Source of the DNA: Bacteroidales bacterium
GTDB lineage: Bacteria; Bacteroidota; Bacteroidia; Bacteroidales; UBA932
Direction of reading: 5' to 3'
Length of the DNA stretch: 39,926 nt
Assembly (NCBI GenBank): GCA_022774085.1
Contig: JALFNZ010000146.1
Coordinates: 1-39,926, forward strand
Part shown: positions 23,379 to 33,103 of the stretch, piece after piece
Layout of the letters: every line of letters starts with the position of its first letter
Numbering within the stretch: the stretch's first letter is position 1
Position numbers and translations under genes: made by a program
Notes under the pieces: generated by a model
Seen by the model: the letters and a program-made list of their open reading frames with translations, nothing else
Database searches by the model: none
What the model was told of the DNA's origin: nothing

Positions 23379-24926
23379 TCACTGACTGACCTTTCCCGCA
23401 CAACGCAAGGCACAGTTGATTCCATCAATAGCCGAGGAAACGATGCCCCCCGCATAGCCCGCACCCTCTCCGCAAGGATACAGTCCAGGAAGCTGGACAT
23501 GTTCAAGAGTCTCAGAATCACGAGGAATCCTCACTGGAGATGAAGTTCTTGACTCCACACCGAGAAGAAGGGCATCATTGGTATAATAACCATGCATCTG
23601 TTTGTTTCCTATCTGAGGGAAAGCATACTTAAGACGAAGGGAGACATGCTCAGGAAGGAGTTCATGCAAAGGAGCTGACACCGTACCAGGATGGTATGAC
23701 GTTGCCGGAAGGCCTACAGAAGGCACCCTGCGGCAGAAATCCATCATCCTCTGAGCCGGAGCCTTGAGCGACCCGCTATACTCGAACATCGACTTTTCCA
23801 CATCCTTCTGGAACTGAAGCAAGGCAAGCGGGCCATATTTTGCATATTCCGGCATATCCTCAGGTTCAATGGAAACGACTACCCCCGAGTTTGCCCACTT
23901 GGAATTTCGGGCCGAATTGGACATACCGTTCAGAACCAGCTCACCGGGAGCAGTGGCCGATGGGACCAGAATACCTCCGGGGCACATGCAGAAAGAGAAC
24001 ACTCCCCTTCCCTCGATCTGGGTGACGAAAGAATATTCGGCAGTAGGCATGAAAGGCTGGTACTTTCCATGGTACCTTATATTATTGATTAATGATTGAG
24101 GATGCTCCACACGCACTCCCATAGCAAAACCCTTGGCCTGGATCTCCCATCCCTTCCTGTCGAAAAGTTCATAAATGTCACGAGCCGAATGGCCTGTGGC
24201 AAGAATCACTTTTTCAGCATTGTAAACAGTTCCGTCTGAAGCAATTACATCAAAACCACCATTGTTCCTGCGCTCAATGTCCACAACCCTTGTCCCGAAA
24301 TGATATTCCCCGCCATGCTCAATTATGCATTGACGGATATTTTCCACAACCACAGGCAGTTTATCGCTGCCGATATGAGGATGGGCATCTATCAGGATTG
24401 AAGGATCGGCACCGAACCGCACCAACTGATGAAGGACCTCACGGATATCTCCCCTTTTTGAGGAACGGGTGTACAGTTTGCCATCAGAAAAAGTGCCAGC
24501 GCCACCCTCTCCGAAACAATAATTCGAATCCGGATTCACCACTCCTTCCCTGGAAAGTTTGGCCATATCGAATTTTCTTGCATGCACATCCTTTCCCCTT
24601 TCGAGGATTACTGGCCTGATACCCTCCATGACAAGTCTCAATGCGGCGAACATGCCGGCAGGACCAGCACCAATGACCAGCACCTGCGGGGCCGATGAAA
24701 CATCCTTATACTCAGGCAGTTGATATTCAAGAGGTGATTCTCCCGGACGATAGACCTCAATCTGGTAGCGGTACAGAACATCAGTGCGGGCATCTATGGA
24801 GCGTCGCACTATCCGGTAAGGCACTTTGATTTTGGGAGAAACGCCGAGGGCTTTCACAGCAGCAGCCTGTATCTGGTCTTCAGGCAGTTCCCTGCCCAGT
24901 TTGCAAGTTAATTCAACTGTCTTCAT
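23379..24926 (-). CDS. FAD-dependent dehydrogenase of the COG2509 type
   Basis: 515 residues. A roughly 75-residue N-terminal domain precedes the FAD-binding VLVIGAGPAGMFAAL (about 82-96). Family hallmarks are CFGEGGAGTFSDGKLYTR, the second glycine-rich ATGHSARDIYELF and the C-terminal PCGEGAGYAGGIVSSAIDG. Members are widespread flavoproteins without an established reaction. It starts 19 nt after the tsaD stop on the same strand and is probably co-transcribed with it. Its end is 13 nt from the convergent channel gene, with no terminator visible. Confidence 0.88.
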   Translation of the reverse strand: MKTVELTCKLGRELPEDQIQAAAVKALGVSPKIKVPYRIVRRSIDARTDVLYRYQIEVYRPGESPLEYQLPEYKDVSSAPQVLVIGAGPAGMFAALRLVMEGIRPVILERGKDVHARKFDMAKLSREGVVNPDSNYCFGEGGAGTFSDGKLYTRSSKRGDIREVLHQLVRFGADPSILIDAHPHIGSDKLPVVVENIRQCIIEHGGEYHFGTRVVDIERRNNGGFDVIASDGTVYNAEKVILATGHSARDIYELFDRKGWEIQAKGFAMGVRVEHPQSLINNIRYHGKYQPFMPTAEYSFVTQIEGRGVFSFCMCPGGILVPSATAPGELVLNGMSNSARNSKWANSGVVVSIEPEDMPEYAKYGPLALLQFQKDVEKSMFEYSGSLKAPAQRMMDFCRRVPSVGLPATSYHPGTVSAPLHELLPEHVSLRLKYAFPQIGNKQMHGYYTNDALLLGVESRTSSPVRIPRDSETLEHVQLPGLYPCGEGAGYAGGIVSSAIDGINCALRCAGKVSQ

Positions 24927-24945
24927 ATATGGTGGTGAACATTAT

Positions 24946-25968
24946 TTAAAATTCAGCAAGGCGGCTTACAGGAGCGACATCCAGTCCGGTACGCTCCCCA
25001 TTCTTGTAATGGAACCACCCTGCTACTGCAATCATGGCTGCATTGTCTGTAGTAAATTTGAACTCAGGGAGGAAAACCGTCCATCCGCGTTTGCGACCTT
25101 CTTCAAGCATTCTGGAACGGAGTCCGCTGTTGGCAGAGACACCTCCCCCGATGGCTATCTGACGGATTCCTGTCTGTTTCGCAGCCTTTATCAGTTTATC
25201 TAACAATATGTCTATCAATGCTTTCTGAAAACTTGCACATATGTCGGCCTTATTGTTTTCCATGAACATAGGATCCAGCGCCATCTGGTCCCTGACGAAA
25301 TAAAGGAGGGATGTCTTTATGCCACTGAAACTGTAGTCCAGCCCGGGGACATGGGGTTTGGAAAACTTGAATTTGAGAGAGTCACCCTCTTTGGCAAGCC
25401 TGTCCACAATGGGGCCTCCTGGGTAGCCGAGTCCCATCATCTTCGAGCATTTGTCGAAAGCCTCACCCACTGCATCGTCGATGGTTTGTCCGAGAATTTC
25501 ATATTCCAGAGGACTATCCACCCTGACTATCTGCGAGTTGCCTCCTGACACCAGCAGGCAGAGATATGGAAATTCCGGATGGCGGTTTTCCACGCCGGGC
25601 TGTTTGATGAAATTGGCGAGGATGTGGCCCTGAAGATGGTTGACCTCGACCAGTGGCTTGCCCAATGCGATGGAAAGGCCCTTGGCGAAAGATGTACCCA
25701 CAAGCAGCGAGCCCAGAAGGCCGGGGCCTCTTGTAAAGGCTATTGCCGTGATATCCTCGGGCTTGATTCCAGCCCTTGTAATTGCCTCGCTCACAACTGG
25801 TACGATGTTCAGCTGATGTGCTCTTGAGGCCAGTTCGGGAATGACACCGCCGTATGCTTTATGTACATCCTGGCTTGCGAGGACATTGGACAGGAGGAAG
25901 CCGTCGCTGATGATGGCTGCCGATGTGTCATCGCAGGATGATTCTATGCCTAATATTATTTCGGACAT
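24946..25968 (-). CDS. tsaD: tRNA threonylcarbamoyladenosine transferase TsaD
   Basis: Catalytic subunit of the last step of t6A37 synthesis, transferring threonylcarbamoyl to tRNAs that read ANN codons; works with TsaB and TsaE. 340 residues. Motifs: IESSCDDTSAAI near the N-terminus, GGVIPELASRAH, metal-binding NHLQGH (His111, His115), LLVSGGNSQI, FSGIKTSLL and TDNAAMIA near the C-terminus. Essential in most bacteria. It heads a two-gene unit with the COG2509 flavoprotein and diverges from tamB; a TACTTTTG -7 box lies about 90 nt upstream. Confidence 0.96.
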   Translation of the reverse strand: MSEIILGIESSCDDTSAAIISDGFLLSNVLASQDVHKAYGGVIPELASRAHQLNIVPVVSEAITRAGIKPEDITAIAFTRGPGLLGSLLVGTSFAKGLSIALGKPLVEVNHLQGHILANFIKQPGVENRHPEFPYLCLLVSGGNSQIVRVDSPLEYEILGQTIDDAVGEAFDKCSKMMGLGYPGGPIVDRLAKEGDSLKFKFSKPHVPGLDYSFSGIKTSLLYFVRDQMALDPMFMENNKADICASFQKALIDILLDKLIKAAKQTGIRQIAIGGGVSANSGLRSRMLEEGRKRGWTVFLPEFKFTTDNAAMIAVAGWFHYKNGERTGLDVAPVSRLAEF

Positions 25969-25989
25969 GGTTTGCTGTTTTTGGTTTAT

Positions 25990-26057
25990 ATGGATTCCTC
26001 GACTTCGCTCGGAATTGCAACTGTTCGGGCAAGGCTCGGAATAACAATTGCAGTCTG
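25990..26057. repeat. Repeat-like intergenic segment upstream of tsaD
   Basis: The stretch contains GATTCCTCGACTTCGCTCGG and two copies of GCTCGGAAT, each followed within a few bases by ATTGCA. Segments of this kind are scattered between genes in many bacterial genomes and create spurious frames. It would fall in the tsaD 5' untranslated region. Only this copy is visible in the window. Confidence 0.4.
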
Positions 26058-26097
26058 CAAAAGTACGGTTTTTATCGGATAATTTTTATTATTTTTG
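26058..26097. promoter_or_regulatory. Divergent -7 elements of tsaD and tamB
   Basis: Minus strand TACTTTTG (26065-26058) for tsaD and plus strand TATTTTTG (26090-26097) for tamB, both matching TAnnTTTG. The tamB start would be near 26103, about 24 nt before the proposed translation start. No clear -33 boxes. Confidence 0.5.
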
Positions 26098-26126
26098 CAA
26101 GTTGGACTTAAAATAAAAGATTTACT

Positions 26127-29100
26127 ATCAAAAAGGCACTGAAAATACTTTGGCGGATTGTAGTCGGAATCGCCATCATAATCACAGCGGCAATCATCAC
26201 ATTGCAGTTCCCGCTTGTGCAGACAGTCATTGCCAAAGCCCTCGTCAGTACCCTGTCCGAACGCATAGACGGAGATATTCAGTTCGAAAAAATCCATTTC
26301 AGACCATTCACTACACTGATTCTGAAAAATGCGGTCATAATCGACAAGAATCCTGTAAAGGACCCGGTCAATCCTAATGCAAGTGTGGTTGATACTCTGT
26401 TCAGTGCTGAATACATCATTGCAAAATTCTCACTTGAAAGCCTTCTGGCCAATGAAGGAATCCACCTGCACAAGGCATATGTGAACAATGCCAGGATGAA
26501 CCTTGTCATAGAAGACAACCAGGACATGCAGGAAGACTCCGTGACAGTGAATCTGACCAGAATGTTCGGACTGGAAAAATCAGAAGGCAGCAAGCCGTCA
26601 GAAAAAGAAATATTCCTGATTAAAAAAGTTGAGCTGCGAAACATGCAGTTCATCATGAAGAATTATTCAAGTTCCAAGACCCCATATTATGGAGGTATCA
26701 ACTGGAACGACATGGTTGTCAGGGACATAAATGTCATGGCGAGGAATCTCCGATTCAAAGGAGGTGTCATGTCAGGCATCGCTGATAAGGTTTCATTCCG
26801 CGAAAAAAGCGGATTCGTATGCAATTCCATTTCCTCAACGGATGTAAAGGTCGGCAATGGGAAAACAATAATCAAGGAACTGAGAATGGACGACGGGATG
26901 TCGGATTTGTATCTGCCGCTGTTCATGATGAGCTATGAAAATGCAGAAGCATTTTCGGATTATATCAACAAAGTCAGGATGGATGCACAAATCAGCAAAA
27001 GCATCCTCGACTTCAGGACCATCTGCTATTTTGCCCCGCAGCTTGAAGGCAATGAACTCAGACTTGCCTTGAGCGGCAAAGCCTCCGGCTATGTCAAAGA
27101 TTTCCAGATAGAAGGAATTAAAGCATCCAGTTCTTCAGGAGGATTCTCCGGAACAATAAGCGGCAAGATGACAGGACTACCGGATATTGAAAAGACCACC
27201 ATGGACATGAAGGTGAGCAATTTCCATCTCACGGCAGACGGCCTTGGTAAATTCATCAGTGAATGGATGACAGAAGGCGAGCTCGACCTCCACAAATTTG
27301 CAAAAGGCAGTATCTTCATGATTGAAGCCAAGGCAAATGGCTTGCTCAACCACCTGCATGTCGATGCCGATGTCAATTCGATGACAGGAAGACTGAATGC
27401 CAATACGACCCTCCACCACCTGACCGACATTCATAAACCCATAGAAATAAACGGCCAGATAAACACTGTGGACCTGGATCTGGGCTCAATACTGGGGACA
27501 AAAATCATACGCCAGACCACGCTCAGAACAGGATTGACGGCCAAATTTGGAACAGGCCGGATAGAGGCCGGAATAGACTCGCTCATCATCGACAGACTGC
27601 TGCTGAACGGCTACAATTATTCGGGCATCGCAGCTACCGGAGAGCTCTCAAAAGACATTTTCAATGGCCGGATCATCTGCAATGACCCAAGTCTGAACTT
27701 CCTCTTCCAGGGATCCGTTGCACTGTCTTCAAAGACCCGCAACACCCTTTACCGTTTCTATGCTAACATAGGGCATGCCGACCTGAATGCGATGAACATA
27801 GACAAAAGAGGCAAGTCAAAAGTGCGTTTGCAGACCAATGCCAATTTCACCAGGACAAACAACGGACAAATGTTGGGAAGCGTGGACTTCGGAGGCATAG
27901 TCCTGGAGAACAAACTCGGCAAGCACGAAATCGGAGACATCCGGGTGGCCTCCCACAGCAAGGACAGCCTCTACCGTATGAAGATCAACTCCAATTTTCT
28001 GGACGGGACATTCACGGGAACGGCCTCCATAACCCAATTCATCAAGGAGCTCACTGACATTACAACCAGACGGGAGCTCCCTGCCCTTTTCAAAGACAGC
28101 ACATACACCTGGCAGGGCAATTCATACAGCCTCGGACTCAAATTCCATAATATGATGGATTTGCTGTCCTTCGCAGTTCCGGGAGCCTATATTGCAGACC
28201 AGACAAGCATAAATGCGGAAGTTGACAAAGACGGCCATCTGGATGTCATCCTGAAATCTCCTCGAATAGCATTCAAGGAACAATATATCAAGGACATGGA
28301 AGCTCAGTTCTGCAACAGGGAAGGTAGCCTTACGGGAGAGCTTACAAGTCAGGAAATCAGTGCGGCATCACTCATTCTCAGCGACAACCGCCTCATGCTC
28401 TTCGCCGACAACAACCACATTGGCCTGGGTTATACCTATGAAAACAAAGGAGAGCTGATAAACCGTGGTGAGATCATAGTCAACAGCGACCTCGAAAGAA
28501 TCAACGACAAGGTCGGCATGGATATAAAGATTCTTCCATCAACGGTTTACCTCAATTCAAAGGAATGGAATCTCCAATCCTCGCAGATTACTGTACTGGG
28601 AAAGGAAATAAGTGTACCTTCTCTGGAAATCACAAGTTCGGAGGAAGCGATAAGACTCTCGGGAAAAACATCTGACATCAGGAAGGATACCCTCACTCTG
28701 AACCTGAACAGGTTTGACATATCCATCATCAACTCCCTGCTTGGCACGGACTTCGGTTTCAAAGGTGCAGCCACGGGAGCTGTACAGCTGATATCACCTC
28801 TGAGCGAAAAAGGAATCCTCGCAGACATGATATGCGACTCCACATACATCGCATCCCTCCCTGTGGGTGTGATTCAAATCGGAAGCAAATGGAATGAGGA
28901 CTTTGAAAGGTTCGATTTCGGATTGAGAAACGACCTGGAGGGCAGAAGCAGCATAAAAGTCACGGGCAACCTTTCGCCAAAGCACAAACTCATCAACGCC
29001 AACGCGACTTTCGACAGATTCAACGCAGGCTATGCAGCACCATTCCTGAAAGATATTTTCACCCGTATGGAAGGATATATCTCCGGAGAAGTCACTGTGG

Positions 29101-30692
29101 ACGGACCATTGAGCAGCCTGTCGCTTTCGAGCAATGACACCCGGATAGATGATGCCCTGCTCAGAATAGGATATACCAATACGGCATATCATGCCCGGGG
29201 ACCTTTCCATCTTGACAGCGAAGGAGCCCATTTCGACAACATAGCCATAAGGGATGACAAAACCGGCACTGGAACTGTCAGCGGGGGCATCCTCTGGGAC
29301 TATTTCAAAGACATCCGATTCGATACATGGGTGAATGTCAGGGACATGGAGTGCATCGACATCAACGAAAAAGAGGCTGACGTATTCTACGGAAACATAT
29401 TCGCAACCGGAAAACTCCATATCAGCGGACCGATGACCGCACTGCAAATGGACATAGATGCGACAACCACAAAACCGGGACATTTGAACATTCCTATAAG
29501 TGCATCGACAACAGGAGGCAGCACTACGGACCTTCTGAAATTCACGGAACCTTTCGTACAGGTGAAGGTAGATCCTTATGAGGAGATGATAAAGCGCCTG
29601 AAGAAACAGAAGAACACGGAAAGTGCGCTTGGAGTCAACCTCAACGTGAATGCGACTCAGGACGTGGAAGCATTCATCGAAATTGACAAAGCCAGCGGAA
29701 ATGTCCTTTCCGGAAGGGGTAACGGAAACATCAATCTGGAAGTCAGCAACGATGTATTCAGCATCAAGGGAGATTACAGGCTCACTGACGGAAAGTATAA
29801 GTTCTCCGCCCTCGGCATAGTAAACAGAGACTTCCAGATACAGGATGGCAGTACAGTGAACTTTACCGGGGACATCATGGATAGCCGTCTGGATATCAAT
29901 GCGATATATAGGACGAAGGCTTCACTCTCACGTTTGATTTCCGATACTTCATCAGTAGCCAACAGAAGAAATGTGGAATGCGGCATCAAGATTTCAGACA
30001 AGATTATGAGCCCTAAGGTTGATTTCTCAATCAATATTCCGGACCTCGATCCTACCGTCAAGTCAAGGGTGGAGAGCGCCCTCAGCACTGAGGACAAGGT
30101 CCAGAAACAGTTCCTTTCCCTGCTGATTACCAACAATTTCATGCAGGATGACCAGTCAGGAATCGTCAACAACATGTATGGAAATGTGGGAGATATCATG
30201 GCCAACCAGATCAACAACATCCTTCAGAAACTTGACATTCCTCTCGACTTGGGTCTGAAATACCAGCCAAATGACAAAGGTGTCGATATTTTTGACGTCG
30301 CCATATCCACCCAGTTGTTCAACAACAGGGTGATAGTCAACGGAAATATCGGAAACCGGCAGAAGACATCCAGCTCAGCCAACGATGTGGCCGGAGACAT
30401 AGAGATCGAGATCAAGATTGACAGGGCGGGAGCCTTCCGCCTGAACTTGTTCTCACATGCAGCCGACCAATATACCAACACTCTCGATAACTCACAACGA
30501 AGCGGAATCGGTCTTACATACCAGACTGAATTCAATACCTTCGGGCAGTTCATCCGCAAATTGTTCTCCAGCAAGGAAAAACGTCAGGAGATGAAACTGG
30601 AAGAAGAAAGGATGCAGTTTGAAGGAGAGAAGACAGTAATAAACATCAGCGGAAACGAAAAAGAAACAAAACGTAAAAATGGCAGAAAATAA
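26127..30692 (+). CDS. tamB: TamB-like translocation and assembly / lipid-transfer protein
   Basis: About 1521 residues. An N-terminal signal anchor (KKALKILWRIVVGIAI followed by a hydrophobic run) is followed by a very long beta-rich periplasmic region, ending in the conserved DUF490/TamB C-terminal domain (roughly 1050-1490: TDGKYKFSALGIVNRDF, SRVESALSTED, the NNRVIVNGNIGNR segment). TamB-like proteins form hydrophobic grooves bridging the inner and outer membranes and serve outer-membrane assembly or phospholipid transport. The signal anchor is encoded before the first possible TTG (26202), and no ATG or GTG precedes it in frame after the TAA near 26108. The likeliest start is therefore ATC at 26127, or the base there is wrong. 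It overlaps the next gene by 14 nt. Confidence 0.88.
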   Translation: MKKALKILWRIVVGIAIIITAAIITLQFPLVQTVIAKALVSTLSERIDGDIQFEKIHFRPFTTLILKNAVIIDKNPVKDPVNPNASVVDTLFSAEYIIAKFSLESLLANEGIHLHKAYVNNARMNLVIEDNQDMQEDSVTVNLTRMFGLEKSEGSKPSEKEIFLIKKVELRNMQFIMKNYSSSKTPYYGGINWNDMVVRDINVMARNLRFKGGVMSGIADKVSFREKSGFVCNSISSTDVKVGNGKTIIKELRMDDGMSDLYLPLFMMSYENAEAFSDYINKVRMDAQISKSILDFRTICYFAPQLEGNELRLALSGKASGYVKDFQIEGIKASSSSGGFSGTISGKMTGLPDIEKTTMDMKVSNFHLTADGLGKFISEWMTEGELDLHKFAKGSIFMIEAKANGLLNHLHVDADVNSMTGRLNANTTLHHLTDIHKPIEINGQINTVDLDLGSILGTKIIRQTTLRTGLTAKFGTGRIEAGIDSLIIDRLLLNGYNYSGIAATGELSKDIFNGRIICNDPSLNFLFQGSVALSSKTRNTLYRFYANIGHADLNAMNIDKRGKSKVRLQTNANFTRTNNGQMLGSVDFGGIVLENKLGKHEIGDIRVASHSKDSLYRMKINSNFLDGTFTGTASITQFIKELTDITTRRELPALFKDSTYTWQGNSYSLGLKFHNMMDLLSFAVPGAYIADQTSINAEVDKDGHLDVILKSPRIAFKEQYIKDMEAQFCNREGSLTGELTSQEISAASLILSDNRLMLFADNNHIGLGYTYENKGELINRGEIIVNSDLERINDKVGMDIKILPSTVYLNSKEWNLQSSQITVLGKEISVPSLEITSSEEAIRLSGKTSDIRKDTLTLNLNRFDISIINSLLGTDFGFKGAATGAVQLISPLSEKGILADMICDSTYIASLPVGVIQIGSKWNEDFERFDFGLRNDLEGRSSIKVTGNLSPKHKLINANATFDRFNAGYAAPFLKDIFTRMEGYISGEVTVDGPLSSLSLSSNDTRIDDALLRIGYTNTAYHARGPFHLDSEGAHFDNIAIRDDKTGTGTVSGGILWDYFKDIRFDTWVNVRDMECIDINEKEADVFYGNIFATGKLHISGPMTALQMDIDATTTKPGHLNIPISASTTGGSTTDLLKFTEPFVQVKVDPYEEMIKRLKKQKNTESALGVNLNVNATQDVEAFIEIDKASGNVLSGRGNGNINLEVSNDVFSIKGDYRLTDGKYKFSALGIVNRDFQIQDGSTVNFTGDIMDSRLDINAIYRTKASLSRLISDTSSVANRRNVECGIKISDKIMSPKVDFSINIPDLDPTVKSRVESALSTEDKVQKQFLSLLITNNFMQDDQSGIVNNMYGNVGDIMANQINNILQKLDIPLDLGLKYQPNDKGVDIFDVAISTQLFNNRVIVNGNIGNRQKTSSSANDVAGDIEIEIKIDRAGAFRLNLFSHAADQYTNTLDNSQRSGIGLTYQTEFNTFGQFIRKLFSSKEKRQEMKLEEERMQFEGEKTVINISGNEKETKRKNGRK

Positions 30693-31392
30693 AGGCAGAT
30701 TATATCTGATTCCCTCTCCTCTTGGAGATGGCGACCCGACAGAAGTGATACCAGCTCCAGTTCTGAAATCCCTCGAAGGTTTCAGGACTTTTGTTGTGGA
30801 GGAAGTCCGGACAGTGAGAAGGTATCTATCCCGCGCAGGACTTAAAGGAAGGATAGAAGGACTTGAATTCCACGAACTTAACGAACATACGGACGATGCC
30901 ACGGTGGAAAGCTACCTGAGCCTTTTCAACGATGGGAACGACGTCGCCCTCATATCGGAGGCTGGCCTTCCGGCCGTTGCTGACCCCGGTGCCAAATTGG
31001 TGGCCCTTGCTCATAAGAACGGAATTCGGGTAGTTCCGGCAGTTGGTCCGTCGTCACTGATGATGGCTCTGATGGCCTCCGGCCTGAATGGACAATCATT
31101 TGCTTTCTGCGGATATATCCCGGCCAAGACCGATGAGCGCAGGAGTCGCCTGAAAACATTGGAGAAGGTTTCCGGACAATTGGGGCAGACCCAGATCCTG
31201 ATTGAGACCCCTTATAGGAACGATGCCCTTTTTGCTGATATCCTGTCGGTATGCTCCCCATCGACGAGGGTATGCGTCGCAGCGGATATTACAACCGATG
31301 ACGAATATATTATGACTAGGACTGTCGGTCAATGGCGCAAGGCCGGACTTACCATCGGGAAAAGGCCATGCGTATTTTTAATATTAGCTTGA
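30679..31392 (+). CDS. rsmI: RsmI-like SAM-dependent methyltransferase, short form
   Basis: 237 residues of the tetrapyrrole-methylase fold. Signature features: GRLYLIPSPLGDGD at the start, VALISEAGLPAVADPGAKLV (the loop seen in RsmI), VVPAVGPSSLMMALMASG and FCGYIPAK. RsmI 2'-O-methylates C1402 of 16S rRNA. Bacteroidota often carry this shortened version of about 235 residues without the usual C-terminal part, so activity on C1402 is inferred. The start ATG lies inside the last codons of tamB, and folB starts 2 nt after its stop. Confidence 0.83.
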   Translation: MAENKGRLYLIPSPLGDGDPTEVIPAPVLKSLEGFRTFVVEEVRTVRRYLSRAGLKGRIEGLEFHELNEHTDDATVESYLSLFNDGNDVALISEAGLPAVADPGAKLVALAHKNGIRVVPAVGPSSLMMALMASGLNGQSFAFCGYIPAKTDERRSRLKTLEKVSGQLGQTQILIETPYRNDALFADILSVCSPSTRVCVAADITTDDEYIMTRTVGQWRKAGLTIGKRPCVFLILA

Positions 31393-31394
31393 TT

Positions 31395-31802
31395 ATGAAC
31401 AAATTATTTGACAATATAAAGAATAAGGTATCGGATTTTGTAAAAATGGATTTCGCCGTTATGGAACTTGAAGGGATGGAATTCCATGCATTCCATGGCT
31501 GCCTCGAAAGCGAACGCACAAACGGCAATCTTTTCGTTGTAGATTTCCAGGGAGAACTGGACATCAGGAAAGCTTCTGTCAGCGATGCACTAGAAGACAC
31601 TGCCGATTACGGGAAAATCTATGATGCCATAGCCGAAGAAATGGCCCGACCATCCAATCTTCTTGAGAATCTTGCCGTCAGGATTGCCGACAGGCTTCAT
31701 GATGATTTTCCCGAATTTGCCTCACTCAGAGTAAGGGTCTCAAAACAGAATCCTCCCGTAAGCGGCAAGGTACAATGGTCAAGAATAATAGTAGAACGAT
31801 GA
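31395..31802 (+). CDS. folB: Dihydroneopterin aldolase
   Basis: Folate pathway enzyme splitting dihydroneopterin to 6-hydroxymethyl-dihydropterin and glycolaldehyde. The conserved core runs MELEGMEFHAFHGCLESER, DTADYGKIYDAI, LLENLAVRIADRL and RVRVSKQNPPVSGKVQWSRI; the Glu of the LESER region and the Lys of SGKV correspond to the usual active-site residues. With ATG 31395 the protein has 135 residues; starting at ATG 31446 (MDFAVMEL) gives the more usual length near 118. It has an ATGA overlap with mtaB. Confidence 0.9.
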   Translation: MNKLFDNIKNKVSDFVKMDFAVMELEGMEFHAFHGCLESERTNGNLFVVDFQGELDIRKASVSDALEDTADYGKIYDAIAEEMARPSNLLENLAVRIADRLHDDFPEFASLRVRVSKQNPPVSGKVQWSRIIVER

Positions 31803-33103
31803 CAAAGATTGCATTCATTACTCTCGGCTGCAAGCTTAATTATGCAGAGACTTCTTCTTATGAAAGAAGTCTGCTTGGCTCAGGCAGGTTCGAGGCTGTG
31901 CCCTGGTCTGAAGGGGCGGATATATTTCTTGTCAACACCTGTTCGGTTACTGAACATTCAGACAAGAAAAGCAGGAATATAATAAGGAAGCTGCATAAGA
32001 TTTCTCCCGAGGCGTCCATCGTTGTGACAGGCTGCTATGCTCAGCTTAAACGTCCTGAAATTGAGGCGATTCAAGGAGTTACCAAGGTATTCGGGGCAAA
32101 TGAGAAAAACCAGATAGTCCCGTTTATCGAGGGTCTGTCATCCGGGGAAATTCCATCGGAGGAAAATTCCGGAGGAAGAGGATGCCCGGAAACATTCGCA
32201 TCGGCCAATCCTGTGGGTTGTGACAAATTCTTCCCGGCATTTTCATCAGGTGAAAGGACAAGGTCATTCCTGAAGGTGCAGGACGGATGCGACTATAAAT
32301 GTGCCTATTGCACAGTACCTTATGCGCGCGGAGAGAGCCGCAACATCCCCATCTGCGACATTATCCCCCAAGCCAGGGAAATCGCTGCACAGGGTATAGT
32401 GGAAATAGTGCTGACCGGAGTGAACACAGGTGACTTCGGCAAGACCACGGGAGAGACATTCTTCCAGCTAATCAAAGAGCTTGAAAAAGTACAAGGCATT
32501 GAAAGATACAGGATTTCCTCGATTGAACCGAACCTCCTCACCGAAGAAATGCTCGACTGGATGGCCTGCGGCACCAAATTCCTTCCCCATTTCCACATCC
32601 CGCTCCAAAGCGGAAGCGACGAAATCCTCAAACAAATGGGAAGGCGCTATGGCACAGAGGCTTTTGCTGCTAAGATTGCCTATATCCGCAAACGGCTCGA
32701 AGGGCCGGGGAAACTGCCTGTATTCATAGGCATAGATGTAATCGTGGGCTTTCCCGGAGAGACTGACGAGTTGTTCATGGAAACGTATAATTTCCTGAAA
32801 GATGTCGTAAGACCTTCATTCATACACATTTTCCCATATTCTCGCCGCGCAGGGACTCCTGCCGCACAGCGCAGGGACCAGGTACAGGACAGCAAAAAGA
32901 CAGAAAGGGTCAAGATGCTTGAAGAGTTGAGTGAGCGTCTTCATACAGAATTCCTGCAGGCAAACAAGGGAAGGAAGGCCCATGTCCTTTTTGAAAGCAC
33001 CGACCGCAATGATCAAATGTCAGGCTACACGGAAAATTATATCAAGGTGACCAGAAGATTCGATCCGAAACTTATCGGGAAAATCACGGAGGTGGAAATA
33101 TGA
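31799..33103 (+). CDS. mtaB: tRNA t6A37 methylthiotransferase MtaB
   Basis: Radical-SAM enzyme converting t6A37 to ms2t6A37 in tRNA. 434 residues. The N-terminal UPF0004 domain has the three cluster cysteines Cys11 (LGCKLNYAE), Cys48 (VNTCSVTE) and Cys79 (VTGCYAQ). The radical-SAM motif is GCDYKCAYC with Cys164, Cys168 and Cys171. A C-terminal TRAM-like segment follows. The motif CKLNYAE with the domain order favours MtaB over MiaB or RimO. ATGA overlaps with folB upstream and with the metallo-hydrolase downstream. Its substrate base is made by TsaD, whose gene lies just beyond tamB. Confidence 0.93.
   Translation: MTKIAFITLGCKLNYAETSSYERSLLGSGRFEAVPWSEGADIFLVNTCSVTEHSDKKSRNIIRKLHKISPEASIVVTGCYAQLKRPEIEAIQGVTKVFGANEKNQIVPFIEGLSSGEIPSEENSGGRGCPETFASANPVGCDKFFPAFSSGERTRSFLKVQDGCDYKCAYCTVPYARGESRNIPICDIIPQAREIAAQGIVEIVLTGVNTGDFGKTTGETFFQLIKELEKVQGIERYRISSIEPNLLTEEMLDWMACGTKFLPHFHIPLQSGSDEILKQMGRRYGTEAFAAKIAYIRKRLEGPGKLPVFIGIDVIVGFPGETDELFMETYNFLKDVVRPSFIHIFPYSRRAGTPAAQRRDQVQDSKKTERVKMLEELSERLHTEFLQANKGRKAHVLFESTDRNDQMSGYTENYIKVTRRFDPKLIGKITEVEI

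Noticed and set aside
28794..29483. Minus-strand frame of 229 codons
   Set aside because: Lies wholly inside tamB on the other strand; Cys/Val-rich composition typical of a shadow frame.
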